The notes beneath the pieces were generated by a model. The model was not told the DNA's origin. It saw only the letters and a program-made list of their open reading frames with translations, and ran no database searches. The position numbers and the translations under genes were made by a program. Below are positions 28,862 to 39,168 of a DNA stretch of 64,000 bases, in pieces; position 1 is the first letter of the stretch; every line of letters starts with the position of its first letter. Origin of the DNA: Bifidobacterium sp. ESL0682 (GTDB taxonomy: Bacteria; Actinomycetota; Actinomycetes; Actinomycetales; Bifidobacteriaceae); assembly GCF_029392815.1 (NCBI RefSeq), contig NZ_CP113942.1:372001-436000 (forward strand). The letters run 5' to 3'.

Positions 28862-29774
28862 ATGGATAATGAAGTAAATCTCGAAGGCTTGGACGCATTG
28901 CCCGATTTGCCGAGCGACGATCAGTCTGCGGCTGAGGCTTCTAGCGTTGATAGCGCGGCGGTTGATGCCGTTGACGGTATCGAAAACGCAGATGTTGCTG
29001 AAAAGACTTCCGATGATTCTGCAGATACTGCTTCCGCTATGGATTCCGATGTTTCTGATGACACATCCGAAAGTGCTACCGAATCAGCAGACGGGGAAGC
29101 TGCTGCAGAGGCGACTAGCGACACCGCCGCAAATGCTGAGAACGAAGATGCTGACGATGCCGGCGCAAAGGCCGTCAAGGAGTTTTCCAGAGAGCCTGCG
29201 TGGTTTGGATGGCAAGTGGTATGTGCTCCACACCTATTCCGGCTATGAAAAGCGTGTGAAGACCAACGTCGAATCCCGTATCCAGAGCTATGGCCTCGAA
29301 GACCAGATTTTCCAGATTGAAGTTCCGATGGAAGAGGTCGAGAAGCATACGGACAAGGGCAAGAAGGTTGTCACCCGCGTGCGTGTGCCCGGTTATGTGC
29401 TCATTCGTATGTGGCCTGATGAGAACGCTCGTCGCATCGTCCGTGAGACGGAAGGCGTCACCGGTTTCGTAGGACCCACCAAGGATCCTGCACCGCTGAG
29501 CCGCAAGGAAGTCGTCAAGATGATGGCTCCGATGATTGCTTCCGAAGCGTTGAAGGAAGCGGGCGACAAGCCTGCTGCTGCCAAGAAGCGCACCGTTGAG
29601 GTCTCCTACAAGGTCGGCGACCAGGTCACTGTTATCGATGGCCCATTCGCCACGATGGCCGGCGCGGTTTCCGACGTCGAGCCCACCACCCAGAAGCTCA
29701 CTGTCTTGGTCTCCATCTTCGGCCGCGATACACCGGTCGAGCTGGGCTTTGGCCAGGTCGAGAAGATCGTCTGA
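28862..29774 (+). CDS. nusG: Transcription factor NusG, one frame break
   Basis: ATG 28862 (AAAGG at 28846-28850). The first 110 residues are an Asp/Ser/Ala-rich acidic extension, as seen in bifidobacterial NusG. The frame then breaks near 29194-29195 (GAGCCTGCG); dropping one C gives [20 protein letters not shown], the NGN domain, which continues through [20 protein letters not shown] and [20 protein letters not shown]. The KOW domain is [20 protein letters not shown]. The repaired length is 303 residues. NusG binds RNA polymerase and couples it to Rho or ribosomes. As it should be essential, the break is most likely a sequence error. Confidence 0.94.
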
Positions 29775-29803
29775 GTTCCGTTCCGCTTAAGTTTTAAGTA
29801 ATT

Positions 29804-29833
29804 GATGCCGCAGATTGCAAGGTCTGCGGCATC
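29804..29833 (+). terminator. Stem-loop after nusG
   Basis: Perfect 11-base arms GATGCCGCAGA/TCTGCGGCATC with an 8-base loop, 30 bases after the nusG stop; only a short T-rich tail follows. Confidence 0.7.
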
Positions 29834-30159
29834 ATTCGTATTTACGGTGTTTTTACTATGCCGATGGCCGTGAAGTGATTGCCATTATGTCGTGCTGGCT
29901 TGGAATAATGGAAAGGCTTGTGTCTGGAGGGGAGACCCGCTAGCACAGCACAGCAATATCAGTTGCGGGAGGAGACCCGTGACACTTGATATACCAATGG
30001 TTTTACCGAGACTGGTGATAGTCGGTTTCGGTTTTATCGCAGCGTGGTTCGTTGACCATCGCAAGATGGCACTCAACGGAAACTGTCGGAACCTGATATA
30101 TCGCATGGTGTCGTGGGCGACCGTTATTACCGCACGGACAACGAAAAGGAGCCATTTCT
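29834..30159 (+). promoter_or_regulatory. Leader of the rplK-rplA operon
   Basis: About 325 bases without a convincing gene. GGAGACCCG occurs twice exactly 40 bases apart (29931-29939 and 29971-29979), each in a G-rich context (GGAGGGGAGACCCGCTAG and GGGAGGAGACCCGTGAC). L11 operons are known to be autoregulated by L1 binding to leader RNA, so this may be such a leader; I cannot fold it here. AAGGAG (30146-30151) serves rplK. Confidence 0.45.
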
Positions 30160-30587
30160 ATGGCTGGAAAAAGGTCACTGCGCTGATCAAGCTGCAGATT
30201 GAGGCCGGCAAGGCCAATCCTGCGCCGCCGCTCGGTCCTGCCCTCGGTTCGCATGGCGTCAACATCATGGACTTCTGCAAGTCCTACAATGACGCGACGA
30301 AGGACAAGATGGGACAGGTCATCCCTGTTGAGATCACCGTTTACGAGGATCGTTCCTTCGATTACATCCTCAAGACCCCGCCGGCAGCAGCACTTCTGCT
30401 CAAGGCCGCCGGTATCAAGAAGGGCACCGATAACCCGCTGACCCACAAGGTCGGTTCCGTCACCTCGGCTCAGGTCCGTGAGATCGCCGAGACCAAGATG
30501 GCCGATCTGTCTGCTCGCGACGTCGAGGCCGGAATGAAGATCATCGCGGGCACCGCCCGTTCGATGGGCATCACGGTCGAAGGCTGA
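30160..30587 (+). CDS. rplK: Ribosomal protein L11, one frame break at codon 3-5
   Basis: ATG 30160 follows AAGGAG by 8 bases and gives MAGK, but the A-run 30168-30172 is one base short of the frame that reads [20 protein letters not shown]. With six A residues the protein is 142 residues, the normal length, with [20 protein letters not shown] and the C-terminal [19 protein letters not shown]11 forms the GTPase-associated centre. An open frame upstream of 30160 is not a real extension. The break is probably a homopolymer error. Confidence 0.94.
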
Positions 30588-30601
30588 GGGAGGAGAAACA
30601 G

Positions 30602-31297
30602 ATGGCTAACAAGCATTCCAAGAAATATCGTGAATCGGCCGAAAAGGTCGACGGCAGCAATCTGTACACCGCTTCCGAAGCTATCGCACTGCTGAAGAGC
30701 ATGCCTGCACGTGGTTTCGATGAGACCATCGAAGCTACTTACTGCCTGGGTGTCGACCCGCGCAAGGCGGACCAGCTGGTCCGTGGCGTGGTCAACCTCC
30801 CCAATGGCACCGGCAAGACCGCCAAGGTCCTCGTGTTCGCACGTGGCCCGAAGGCTACCGAAGCTACCGAAGCCGGAGCCGACTTGGTCGGTGACGACGA
30901 CATGGTCGCCAAGGTGCAGGGCGGCTTCCTCGACTTTGACGCCGTGGTTGCTACTCCTGACATGATGGGCAAGGTCGGCCGTTTGGGCCGCGTGCTCGGC
31001 CCCCGTGGCCTCATGCCGAACCCGAAGACTGGCACCGTGACCATGGATGTGGCCAAGGCTGTCAAGGACATCAAGGGTGGCAAGATCGAGTTCCGCGTCG
31101 ATAAGGACGGCAACCTGTCGTTCATCATCGGCAAGAAGTCCTTCGATCAGAAGGCTCTGGAAGAGAACTTCCAGGCTGTGGCTGCGGAAATCAAGCGTCT
31201 GCGTCCTTCCACTGTGAAGGGCCGCTATATTTCCAAGGCGACGATTACCTCGACGATGGGCCCCGGCGTTCCGCTGGATCTCGCCCCGCTTGCCTGA
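30602..31297 (+). CDS. rplA: Ribosomal protein L1
   Basis: A 231-residue protein of standard length: [20 protein letters not shown], the signature [20 protein letters not shown], and the C-terminal [20 protein letters not shown]. It forms the L1 stalk and, in known systems, represses its own operon. It follows rplK by 14 bases behind GGGAGGAG. Confidence 0.97.
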   Translation: MANKHSKKYRESAEKVDGSNLYTASEAIALLKSMPARGFDETIEATYCLGVDPRKADQLVRGVVNLPNGTGKTAKVLVFARGPKATEATEAGADLVGDDDMVAKVQGGFLDFDAVVATPDMMGKVGRLGRVLGPRGLMPNPKTGTVTMDVAKAVKDIKGGKIEFRVDKDGNLSFIIGKKSFDQKALEENFQAVAAEIKRLRPSTVKGRYISKATITSTMGPGVPLDLAPLA

Positions 31298-31323
31298 AAT
31301 ATGTGAAGCGTAGTCGATAAGTT

Positions 31324-31362
31324 AAGTTGCCCGATACCTCGCAAGAGGTGCCGGGCAACTTT
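31324..31362 (+). terminator. Rho-independent terminator after rplA
   Basis: AAGTTGCCCG-ACCTC pairs with GAGGTG-CGGGCAACTT around a GCAA tetraloop, followed by a T-rich tail. Confidence 0.85.
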
Positions 31363-31522
31363 TGTTTTGCGGGTCAAGAAATCTTGATTTTTCCTTAAAA
31401 ATCGCTCTTGGCTCTTGCGTTTCTGCTTGGTTTCTTATATTCCTTAATCAGTGTTTCATGATTATTCCTGTTGCATATCTTGTTTGCAATGGAAAACATT
31501 GAGAAAGGATATATAAGAAAGC

Positions 31523-32341
31523 ATGTCTATTTGGGGCAGTGAAGGGCCTAATGGGTCTCGACCAAATAACTACGGCCGTCGGCCGGGAAAACGTGGCAGA
31601 AGTGGCAGAAATGCTCATTTTCGGCGTCGGAGAATTAATCTCGACAGTTTGCTGACACGATTTCTGATTTTGCTGGTTGCGGCTGTGTTCATCGGCGTCG
31701 GTTCCGGTCTGTTGCTGCCGAAAATCAGCAAGCCTTTGGGGCAGATGACCGGCCAGTATGTGGCTACTGGACCGGTGGCTCAGGTCCTGTCGACGTTAAC
31801 GGTGGACGATCACCCGAACACGTACGGCTACAACCGCGATTCTTTTGGTTACAACACGACTGATGACGATGGTGATGGCTGCACCATCCGCGATGACATT
31901 CTCAAGCGCGACATGACGGATGTGAAGTACAAAGCGCCTAGCACTTGTAAGGTCAAATACGGCACGTTGCAAGAGCCGTACACGGGCAAGACCATTCATT
32001 TTGTCCGAGGCAAACAGACGAGTGCAGCGGTACAGATCGATCATGTAGTGGCACTCGAGAACGCCTGGCAGTCCGGTGCCAAGAAATGGGACTCGGCCAA
32101 AAAGCTGCAATATGGCAACGATCCCTATAATCTGCTGGCCGTCGATGGCCCAGCTAACCAGGAAAAGAGTTCTGCGTCCGCAGCCTATTGGCTTCCTTCC
32201 AATCGAGCGTTCCAGTGTTCCTATGTCGCTCGTCAGGTTGGTGTCAAGCAGAAATATAATCTCACCGTCACCACCGCTGAAAAGCAAGCGATTTCAAAGG
32301 TTCTGCGCACCTGCCCTGCGCAGGAAGTCCCTAAAAGCTGA
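31523..32341 (+). CDS. Membrane-anchored HNH/DUF1524-type nuclease
   Basis: A 272-residue protein. A basic, Arg/Gly-rich N-terminus (residues 1-42) precedes one membrane segment (FLILLVAAVFIGVGSGLLLP), so the rest is outside the cell. The C-terminal domain has the His-Me finger pattern: QIDHVVALENAWQSGA (catalytic His after Asp) and YGNDPYNLLAVDGPANQEKS (Asn ligand). Cysteines in DGCTIRDDIL and PSTCKVKYG, with FQCSYVA and LRTCPAQ, can form disulfides. Relatives in actinobacteria are extracellular nucleases. Roles in DNA scavenging or defence are inference. An upstream AAAGGATATATAAGAAAG holds the binding site. Confidence 0.82.
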   Translation: MSIWGSEGPNGSRPNNYGRRPGKRGRSGRNAHFRRRRINLDSLLTRFLILLVAAVFIGVGSGLLLPKISKPLGQMTGQYVATGPVAQVLSTLTVDDHPNTYGYNRDSFGYNTTDDDGDGCTIRDDILKRDMTDVKYKAPSTCKVKYGTLQEPYTGKTIHFVRGKQTSAAVQIDHVVALENAWQSGAKKWDSAKKLQYGNDPYNLLAVDGPANQEKSSASAAYWLPSNRAFQCSYVARQVGVKQKYNLTVTTAEKQAISKVLRTCPAQEVPKS

Positions 32342-32343
32342 AA

Positions 32344-32377
32344 AATGCCGATGACATGTTGAAATGTCATCGGCATT
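32344..32377. terminator. Bidirectional stem-loop between nuclease and exporter genes
   Basis: AATGCCGATGACAT/ATGTCATCGGCATT, 14-base perfect arms with a 6-base loop, lying in the gap between convergent genes. Confidence 0.8.
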
Positions 32378-32402
32378 CTTATATCAGCAGGAATATCGAG
32401 CT

Positions 32403-34160
32403 TTACTTGTGCGTGTGGAAGCGGGGAACACGGACATGGCGCAGAGTGCGATTGGCAAGGTCACGAGCCGAACCGGCGCCTTGGCCTCGCACACCGAAGG
32501 TGACCAGCAGAACCATACCCAGCGCAATAAACGAGCTGACGATAAGCGACACCCTGATGCCGTAGACGTTAGAGAGGATCGCGGCCGAATGGCTCGATCC
32601 CATCGAACGCTGGAAGATCTTGGTGAACTCCTCCATGAGGATGACCAGAACAGGTGCGCCGATGGCACCGGATATCTGACGAACCGTGTTGGTGACGGCT
32701 GAACCTGCCGAAACATTTCCCGGGGACAGGCAGTTGAGCGACCAGGTTGTGATGGGCATCAATACGAAGCCCATACCGATCTGGCGAATGAACTGGCAAA
32801 TCGAGACCCACCAGATGGGCACGCCCATGCCGATGAAACTCATCATGATGGTACCGGTCATCAGTGTGAAGGAGCCGATCAACGCCACCGGTCGCGCACC
32901 GAACCTGTCGAGCAGCCTGCCGCCGCCGAACTGGGATATGCACTGTCCGAGTGCGCCCGGAAGCATCACCAAGCCGGAGATGGTCGCGGAATAGCCGCGA
33001 TCGTTCTGGATGAACAGGGGAATGATAACGGTGATGGAACTGAAGGCAAAGAAGCTCATAGCAGCCGTAATGGTGCCGACCCTGAAGCTCTTGTTCTTAA
33101 GCACGGTGAGATCAAGCAGCGGCGGCTGCAACTTGCGGATTTTTTCGATTTGTCCACGAACCTGAGGGGTCTTGAAATGTTCCTCGACCTTAGCTGCGGA
33201 ATCCGGATCGGCCCGCAGGCGCTTGATGGCTGCACGCAGTTCGGCAACGTTCTTGGGCTTGTTCGCTTCTTCCTGAAGATGTTCGTTCTCTTCCAAGCCG
33301 GCAATCAGAGTACGAAGCTCAGCTTTGTAGCGTTTGGCGCCCTTGAGCTGACGGACGACGAACCAGACGATGCCGATAAGACCAATAGTCATAGGCAGCC
33401 AGACCATCGGGTTGAAGAACGCATAGGTTTCGATGTTGGTAAAGCCGAACAGCAGGCCACCGAAACCGAGAACGGAAAGGCATACCGAGAAGAAGTCGGC
33501 CTTGGCGTCGTTGTCACGTTCGCTGAAGTTGTGCATAAAGAAGATGGCAAGTACCAGAGCCAAAGCGCCGACGATGGTCAGCGAGACGAAGATGGAACGC
33601 CAGCCGCTGGAATCTGTCTGCCAACCGCCGAAGGTCGGGCCGATGGCAGGGGCCACGCTCATGGCCACGCCAACAGTACCCATAGCCACACCGCGCTTCG
33701 ACATCGGATAGACCGAGAAGACGATGATTTGCAGCACCGGCCACATCACGCCGGAACCGATGGCCTCGAGCGTACGTCCGGCAAGTACGAGGGTGAAGGT
33801 GGGTCCGAGCCAGGCGAGCACCGAACCCAGCGTGAAGATGCTCATTGAGGTGATAACGATCTGGCGGGTGGAGAAGCGCCGGGTGAGATAGGCCGTCAGC
33901 GGCACCATGACACCCTGCACAAGCTGGATGACGGAGGTCAGCCACTGGCCGGTGGTCACGTTGATGCCGAATTCATGGACGATGGTCGGCAACGCGGCGC
34001 TCAGTTGCAGCTGGGTGAAGTTGCCGATGAAGGTGATGAACGTGAGGATGGCGATGGATACAAAGGCCGCATGGCTCAAATGTCCATCGACGTATGATTC
34101 CTCTTTGGTAAGGACCTGCGACAATGCTGGTTTGGAGGAAGACTTTGCTTGTGATTCCAC
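32403..34160 (-). CDS. DHA2-type MFS drug exporter with a cytoplasmic insertion
   Basis: A 585-residue, 14-segment MFS protein. The first half shows LQLSAALPTIVHEFGINVTT, WLTSVIQLVQGVMVPLTAYL and GSGVMWPVLQIIVFSVYP; motif C-like GVAMSVAPAIGPTFGG is an antiporter signature. Between the halves (about 285-370) there is a charged, helical insertion (LIAGLEENEHLQEEANKPKN, AELRAAIKRLRADPDSAAKV) not present in typical EmrB/QacA members. The second half includes SGLVMLPGALGQCISQFGGG. It is likely a proton-coupled multidrug exporter; the substrate is unknown. Confidence 0.87.
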   Translation of the reverse strand: MESQAKSSSKPALSQVLTKEESYVDGHLSHAAFVSIAILTFITFIGNFTQLQLSAALPTIVHEFGINVTTGQWLTSVIQLVQGVMVPLTAYLTRRFSTRQIVITSMSIFTLGSVLAWLGPTFTLVLAGRTLEAIGSGVMWPVLQIIVFSVYPMSKRGVAMGTVGVAMSVAPAIGPTFGGWQTDSSGWRSIFVSLTIVGALALVLAIFFMHNFSERDNDAKADFFSVCLSVLGFGGLLFGFTNIETYAFFNPMVWLPMTIGLIGIVWFVVRQLKGAKRYKAELRTLIAGLEENEHLQEEANKPKNVAELRAAIKRLRADPDSAAKVEEHFKTPQVRGQIEKIRKLQPPLLDLTVLKNKSFRVGTITAAMSFFAFSSITVIIPLFIQNDRGYSATISGLVMLPGALGQCISQFGGGRLLDRFGARPVALIGSFTLMTGTIMMSFIGMGVPIWWVSICQFIRQIGMGFVLMPITTWSLNCLSPGNVSAGSAVTNTVRQISGAIGAPVLVILMEEFTKIFQRSMGSSHSAAILSNVYGIRVSLIVSSFIALGMVLLVTFGVRGQGAGSARDLANRTLRHVRVPRFHTHK

Positions 34161-34350
34161 GAGATTAATCGCTCCTTGTTGGCTGCATGGAAATTTTCAT
34201 GATTATTTGCATACGTATTCCACTATATCCAAAAATGTTCGATGATGACGATAATGAAAAAGATTTGGCCTTCAATATCGCCAGAGTAACTGGTTTAGCC
34301 TACACCCTCAGGCGGATGGCCGGAGCGTTGTGTTTCATTATGGGAATGCA

Positions 34351-34381
34351 AAAATCCTGCAATATGTTATTGCAGGATTTT
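34351..34381 (-). terminator. Terminator-like hairpin upstream of the exporter gene, downstream of the sugar transferase
   Basis: Perfect 14-base arms (AAAATCCTGCAATA/TATTGCAGGATTTT) and a 3-base loop. Read on the complement it follows the priming transferase stop by 22 bases and ends in T residues. Confidence 0.85.
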
Positions 34382-34403
34382 CAAAAATCACGGATGCCGA
34401 ATG

Positions 34404-36151
34404 CTACATTCCGGTGCCACGAAAGACGGCCATCACCGTCTTGAGCAGAATGGCGATATCCCCGGTGAATGACCAGTTTTCCACATACGAAATGTCAAGC
34501 TGCTCGCTCTCCTCCTGATTCAAAGCGTTACGTCCTGAAATCTGCCAAGGGCCGGTGATACCAGGTTTGACCAGCAAGCGTGCCGAATACAGGGAATCAT
34601 ATTGATCCACTTCATACTGCTGTTGCGGACGCGGACCGACAAGGCTCATGTCGCCTTTGAATACGTTAAAGAACTGTGGAAACTCGTCCAGTGAAGTCTT
34701 GCGTATAAAATGCCCGAACTTCGTGATGCGTGGATCATCTTCGGCCTTGAAGAGGATACCGTGTTCGTTGCCGGTTTCCTCCGCCACTTCTTCGTCATAT
34801 TTGTCTGCATTTACGCGCATCGAACGGAACTTATAGAGTGTAAACGGCTTGCCATAAAGTCCGATACGTTGTTGCGAATACAGAGCTGGACCGCCATCCT
34901 GGGTTTTGACTCGCAGAGCGACAAATGCCATGACAGGGGAGGAAATAATGATGGCTATGGTGGAACCTACGAGGTCGAATATACGTTTGAGGAAGCGGGT
35001 CAGTGTGGAATACTGTGGCAAGCGCGCTGTGAGCATTGGCATTGATGGATTGCTTCGTAGATGCAGTTGCGAGGATGCGATATCGGCAACGTTGGCCATA
35101 AGTACGAGTTCGATGCCCATGGACTCGACCGCCAGTGAGAAAGTTCGCATCGTCTCAGAATATCGTGACATGACATCTGCGATGAGAATGGCCTGTGCCT
35201 TGATCTCCTTAGCTTTTTGTGGCAGATGGGAATCCATCGGCAGCACTTTCAGCTTCTTTTCCTCTGGACAAGTGCTGCGGAATGGCACGGATACGAGTTG
35301 CTGGGCCTCTGCCAAATTTGAATCTTTTTCCCATTCGAGACAGAGACAACGGGACAGACAGCAACGGGCTTGTAACCCATTCCGGGGTTTTCCTTGAGTT
35401 GTGCAATGACTTTATGGATTCCCTCGGGCGAACCGACAATCACAGTGTCATACATATAAGTATCTTTACGCCGATGACGATGCAAAGAACGTCGCATGAT
35501 CCACCGCTCCAATAGTTCGAACACACAAGAACATAGTGGTATGAGAATCGTCAACGAACGGGGAATGTCAAGTTTGAAAATATAGCTGAACATACAGATG
35601 ATGACAAAATCAACCAAAGTAGCGTTCAGGATTTCGCTGTATAGCTCGTAGCCTTCACCCATTGCGTGTCGATGGTAGATATGCTGTGAGGCTAGGCTGG
35701 CGACCCATGCAATGCAGATTAACGCAAGAAATTCATTTAGTCGTCCTGGATTAGTACCACTGCCTTGTATATTTGCATAGGCATCGGGCTCAATAGTTAA
35801 TATGAATAGTGTTGCTAGAAGCGTCATTACAACGTCAAGTGCAATTAAGGTGGCGTTGAAAATAATACTCCATGTGGGAATGGAATAGTTCAACAGCTGA
35901 TGGTTGGAATTTTCAGCTTTGGAGTGGAATACGCCTTTGTTATCTGAAAGAAAGTATGAGCCATCGAAGAAACTGTTGCCGACGGACGGTTTTGGGTGAT
36001 GGAGAGTCGATGATGCTGTCCGCTCAACCGGAGTTATCGGAGGCAAGGATGTTTTCTTATCCTTAGCAGCCTCAACTTTTACTGTATCTTTTTTGAGTTG
36101 CGCGGTGGCAGAAGCCTGAACATCGCTACTTGATCTGTCTCTTTGCAACAT
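34404..36151 (-). CDS. Polyprenyl-phosphate sugar phosphotransferase (polysaccharide priming enzyme), one frame break
   Basis: Start ATG 36151 (MLQRDRSSSD) with AGAAGG 7 bases upstream. N-terminal half: a low-complexity tail, then membrane segments (SIIFNATLIALDVVMTLLAT, LNEFLALICIAWVASLASQH) and a CoA-binding-like domain (TVIVGSPEGIHKVIAQLKEN). The frame breaks at T-run 35325-35329; one more base joins SVSNGKK to DSNLAEAQQLVSVPF. C-terminal catalytic domain: FLKRIFDLVGSTIAIIIS, YSQQRIGLYGKPFTLYKFRS, RITKFGHFIRKTSLDEFPQF and FKGDMSLVGPRPQQQYEV. About 582 residues repaired. It loads the first sugar onto undecaprenyl phosphate for surface polysaccharide synthesis. Confidence 0.93.
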
Positions 36152-36372
36152 TACAATACCTTCTTCTCTTAATGCTTCATTTATTTTACATACTGTCCAG
36201 TCTGGAAATGATTGATTGGTGTCACTTCGAAGATTTTTATTTTGGAATTGCACAATTTCCCCACAGAACATCGACATGCGCATACCAAGTTTGTGCAGAA
36301 TCTGCGTTGGCTCACTAAATTTCGAGACAGTAGTGGATAATGGTTCACGGTCGTATGAATGAGGGGAAACCT

Positions 36373-38209
36373 ATGCGTGAGCCAAGAGGACAACATCTAG
36401 CAGCCATTCAGCCGAGGCATCGTCATCGTGTTTGGCCTTGGGCGTTACTGGTGATATTTGTACTGTTACTTGCTATGGCTGGAATTGGCGCTTATTGCGG
36501 CAAAGTTATGTATAGCCAGGCTAAAGAAGTGAAGACCCATGAACAAAATGCTGTGACCATGCTCAGCGGCTTTTCTGGTACTAATGATCTCAATTCGCTT
36601 GATCAGGTTTCCCAAAAATTACCGCAAGTCCAGAGTGAGACTCAAAAAGCCGACAGTATCGCTCACGGAAAATTGTGGAATCTGGCTGCCAAGGCCCCGT
36701 TTGTGGGCAATGATATCAAGACGGTGCAGGGTATGACGTCTTCGGTGAATAGCATTGTGCATGATTCGATTCCACAGTTCCTGAATGTTGTCAACAATCT
36801 TAAAAGTGCACAGTTGAGCGAAGGCAATGGCCAGATTAATCTTCAGCCGATTCTTCAATCGCAGCAACAGATAAAAACTGCCAACACTGCTATGCAGACC
36901 CAGGTATCGTCTTATAATCAGTTGCCGGCGCAAAAGCTCAGTTGAAAGTAGTACGGGATGCTTACGGAACATCCAAAACTAAGCTTGACGCCCTTGCACA
37001 GAAATTTGACCAGCTATCGAATGTTTTTCAAGTGTTGCCAGATTTTCTTGGCGCAAATCAGCAACGTAACTATGCGATTACAGCTATGACCACTTCGGAA
37101 GCTCGGTCTTCTGGCGGTTTGATTGGCTCAGTAGGCGTACTCACCACTGATAATGGGAAAATTACAATAGGTAAATTTAGGCCCAATGCTGAGTATCAAG
37201 CGTATGGAATGGCCAAAGTCAGTCCAAGTGAAAGTGCAATATTCAGGCAATGGGGGCCGATGCATCAATCTTTGGTGATGCAGGATTTGGCTTCTTGCCC
37301 TGATACTCAACGTCTTGCCGAAAATGTGAACTCCGTTTGGAAACGTACACCATGGGGCATGAAACAGCCGATTGACGGTGTAATCGCCATGGATCCTGTT
37401 TATTTACAAGCGATGATAAAATTGAGTGGAAACGTTACTCTTGACGATGGACGTGTGCTAACCGGTGATAATACGGCTCAATTCTTGTTGAACACTATAT
37501 ACAAGGAGTATCCTCCGTCACAACAGGATTCGTATTTCGGACAGGTGGCTGCCAAAAGTACTACTTCTTTGTTCGCCAATATGAATGTGAGCAAGATGAT
37601 GGGCCTTATGAGTGTATCCGGTCAAATGGCTGCAGGTCGTCACCTCTCAATGTATGCGTTCGATTCGAATATAGAATCGGAATTTGCATCTTCGGGGCTG
37701 ACCGCTCACACTCCCAATGATGAGGCAAAGCCAACCATTGGGGTTTATTCCAATGAGCAGAATGCGTCGAAAATGGATTGGTACATTCATAAAACGTCGA
37801 AAATTACCAGAACAAGTTCGAATTCTACTGGCGTTCGTACTTACCATGTGGATTATACGATGACTAATACCATGACCCAGGCAGAGTTGCAGTCTGTACC
37901 GGATTATATCAAGGGTATGGGGGTGTACCACGTGGGAATGGCGTGGAAAAGACCTTGCTTTATGCTCCAGCTGGTGGATCCATCAGTCATCTTTCAGTAA
38001 TAGGCTATGACGAGACGATGCAGCAAAAGACATTGAACGGTGTCCCACTTTACGCTGGTGTCGTTCAAGTCGCTCCTGGTCAATCAGTGACTTTCTCTTT
38101 CGATGTCGTAACATCGTCAAAGGCCGTTTCGGATTTGCAAGTAGATCAGAGCCCAATGGGCTGGGAAAATCCTGGCGTCACTTATGTTGACGGTTCTACT
38201 CAAAAATAA
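36373..38209 (+). CDS. DUF4012 membrane protein of the polysaccharide locus, two frame breaks
   Basis: Start ATG 36373 with GAGGGG (36361-36366). One membrane segment (WPWALLVIFVLLLAMAGIGA) then a large extracellular region. Frame breaks at 36942-36943 (one T short, after YNQLPAQKLS) and 37934-37936 (one G short; repaired HVGNGVEKTLLYAPAGG). The repaired length is about 612 residues. DUF4012 features: FLGANQQRNYAITAMTTSEA, SSGGLIGSVGVLTTDNGKIT, DGVIAMDPVYLQAMIKLSG. DUF4012 proteins are common in actinobacterial capsule/EPS loci, but their activity is unknown to me. Divergent from the priming transferase. Confidence 0.85.
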
Positions 38210-38243
38210 ATAATTATCAGTACATTCAACGGAGGCTATTACA

Positions 38244-39111
38244 GTGGAGCAAGTTTCGGCATCGGTCAGTCTGGTTATTCCCACGTTAAATGCTTCTCAA
38301 AGCATAAGTGAGTTAATTGGTGCTCTTAACAGGCAATCCTTGCCGTTGGATGAAGTTTTGGTGATTGATTCGAGTTCTGAGGATAACACAGCGGATTTGG
38401 CGGAAAAGTGCGGGGCACGGGTAGTTGTTATTCCACGTTCCGAGTTCAATCATGGTGGGACTCGGCATAAGGCCTTTTTGATGACCAAAACCGATTATGT
38501 CCTCTTTATGACTCAGGATGCGCTTCCTGCAAACGAGCATTATGTAGAGAATTTGTTGGAGCCTTTTAGCGATGGAAAGATTGCTATGGTCTCGGGTCGT
38601 CAATTGCCGCGTGCAGATGCTCGGGCTTTTGAAAAATTGGTGCGTGCGTTTAATTATCCGTCGGATTCATTCGTTCGTGATGTATCGACTTGCCTTGCCT
38701 ACGCTGGGAATTAAGACTTTCTTTGCCTCGGACGTATGTAGCGCTTATCGCCGTACGGCTTACTTGGAGTGCGGAGGTTTCGATACTTCATGCAATACGA
38801 ATGAGGATATGCTTATGGCCGCTAAATTCATTAGTGCCAATTATAAAGTTGCTTATGCAGCGAATGCTGAGGTCATACATTCTCATAATCTCTCGTTGAA
38901 GCAGCAATACCAAAGAAACAAGGAGATTGGTATCTTCCTGAAAAAGCACAAAGCAGCGCTGATGAACGCTTCCGAATACGGAGAAGGTAAGCGCATGGTT
39001 CTGTATGTGATGAAACACCTGTTCAACGATAAACAGTATGCGGAAATCCTATCTTTCTTCTTTGATTGCGTTGCTCGATACTGCGGCAATAAAGTTGGTA
39101 AGCTAGGTTAA
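38244..39111 (+). CDS. Family 2 glycosyltransferase, one frame break
   Basis: GTG 38244 with GGAGG at 38231-38235. GT-A fold signature: VSLVIPTLNASQSISELIGA, VIDSSSEDNTADLAEKCGAR, SEFNHGGTRHKAFLMTKTDY, then the metal-binding region FMTQDALP. The frame breaks near 38690-38697 (one base too many) and resumes at LPTLGIKTFFASDVCSAYRR, CGGFDTSCNTNEDMLMAAKF. Repaired length about 288 residues. The NHGG and FASDVCSAYRR features resemble rhamnosyltransferases, in keeping with the rml genes at 59115-62718. The acceptor is unknown. Confidence 0.88.
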
Positions 39112-39168
39112 TGAGTTATCAGTAAAGTAGGATTATCCAGATATCGGAAACAGAGATTAGAGAATACA

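Noticed and set aside
29180..29200. Programmed frameshift in nusG
   Set aside because: No slippery heptamer or known precedent, and many other genes here have similar one-base breaks, so an indel is simpler.
29892..30159. N-terminal extension of rplK
   Set aside because: L11 never has such an extension; it arises from the missing A at 30168-30172.
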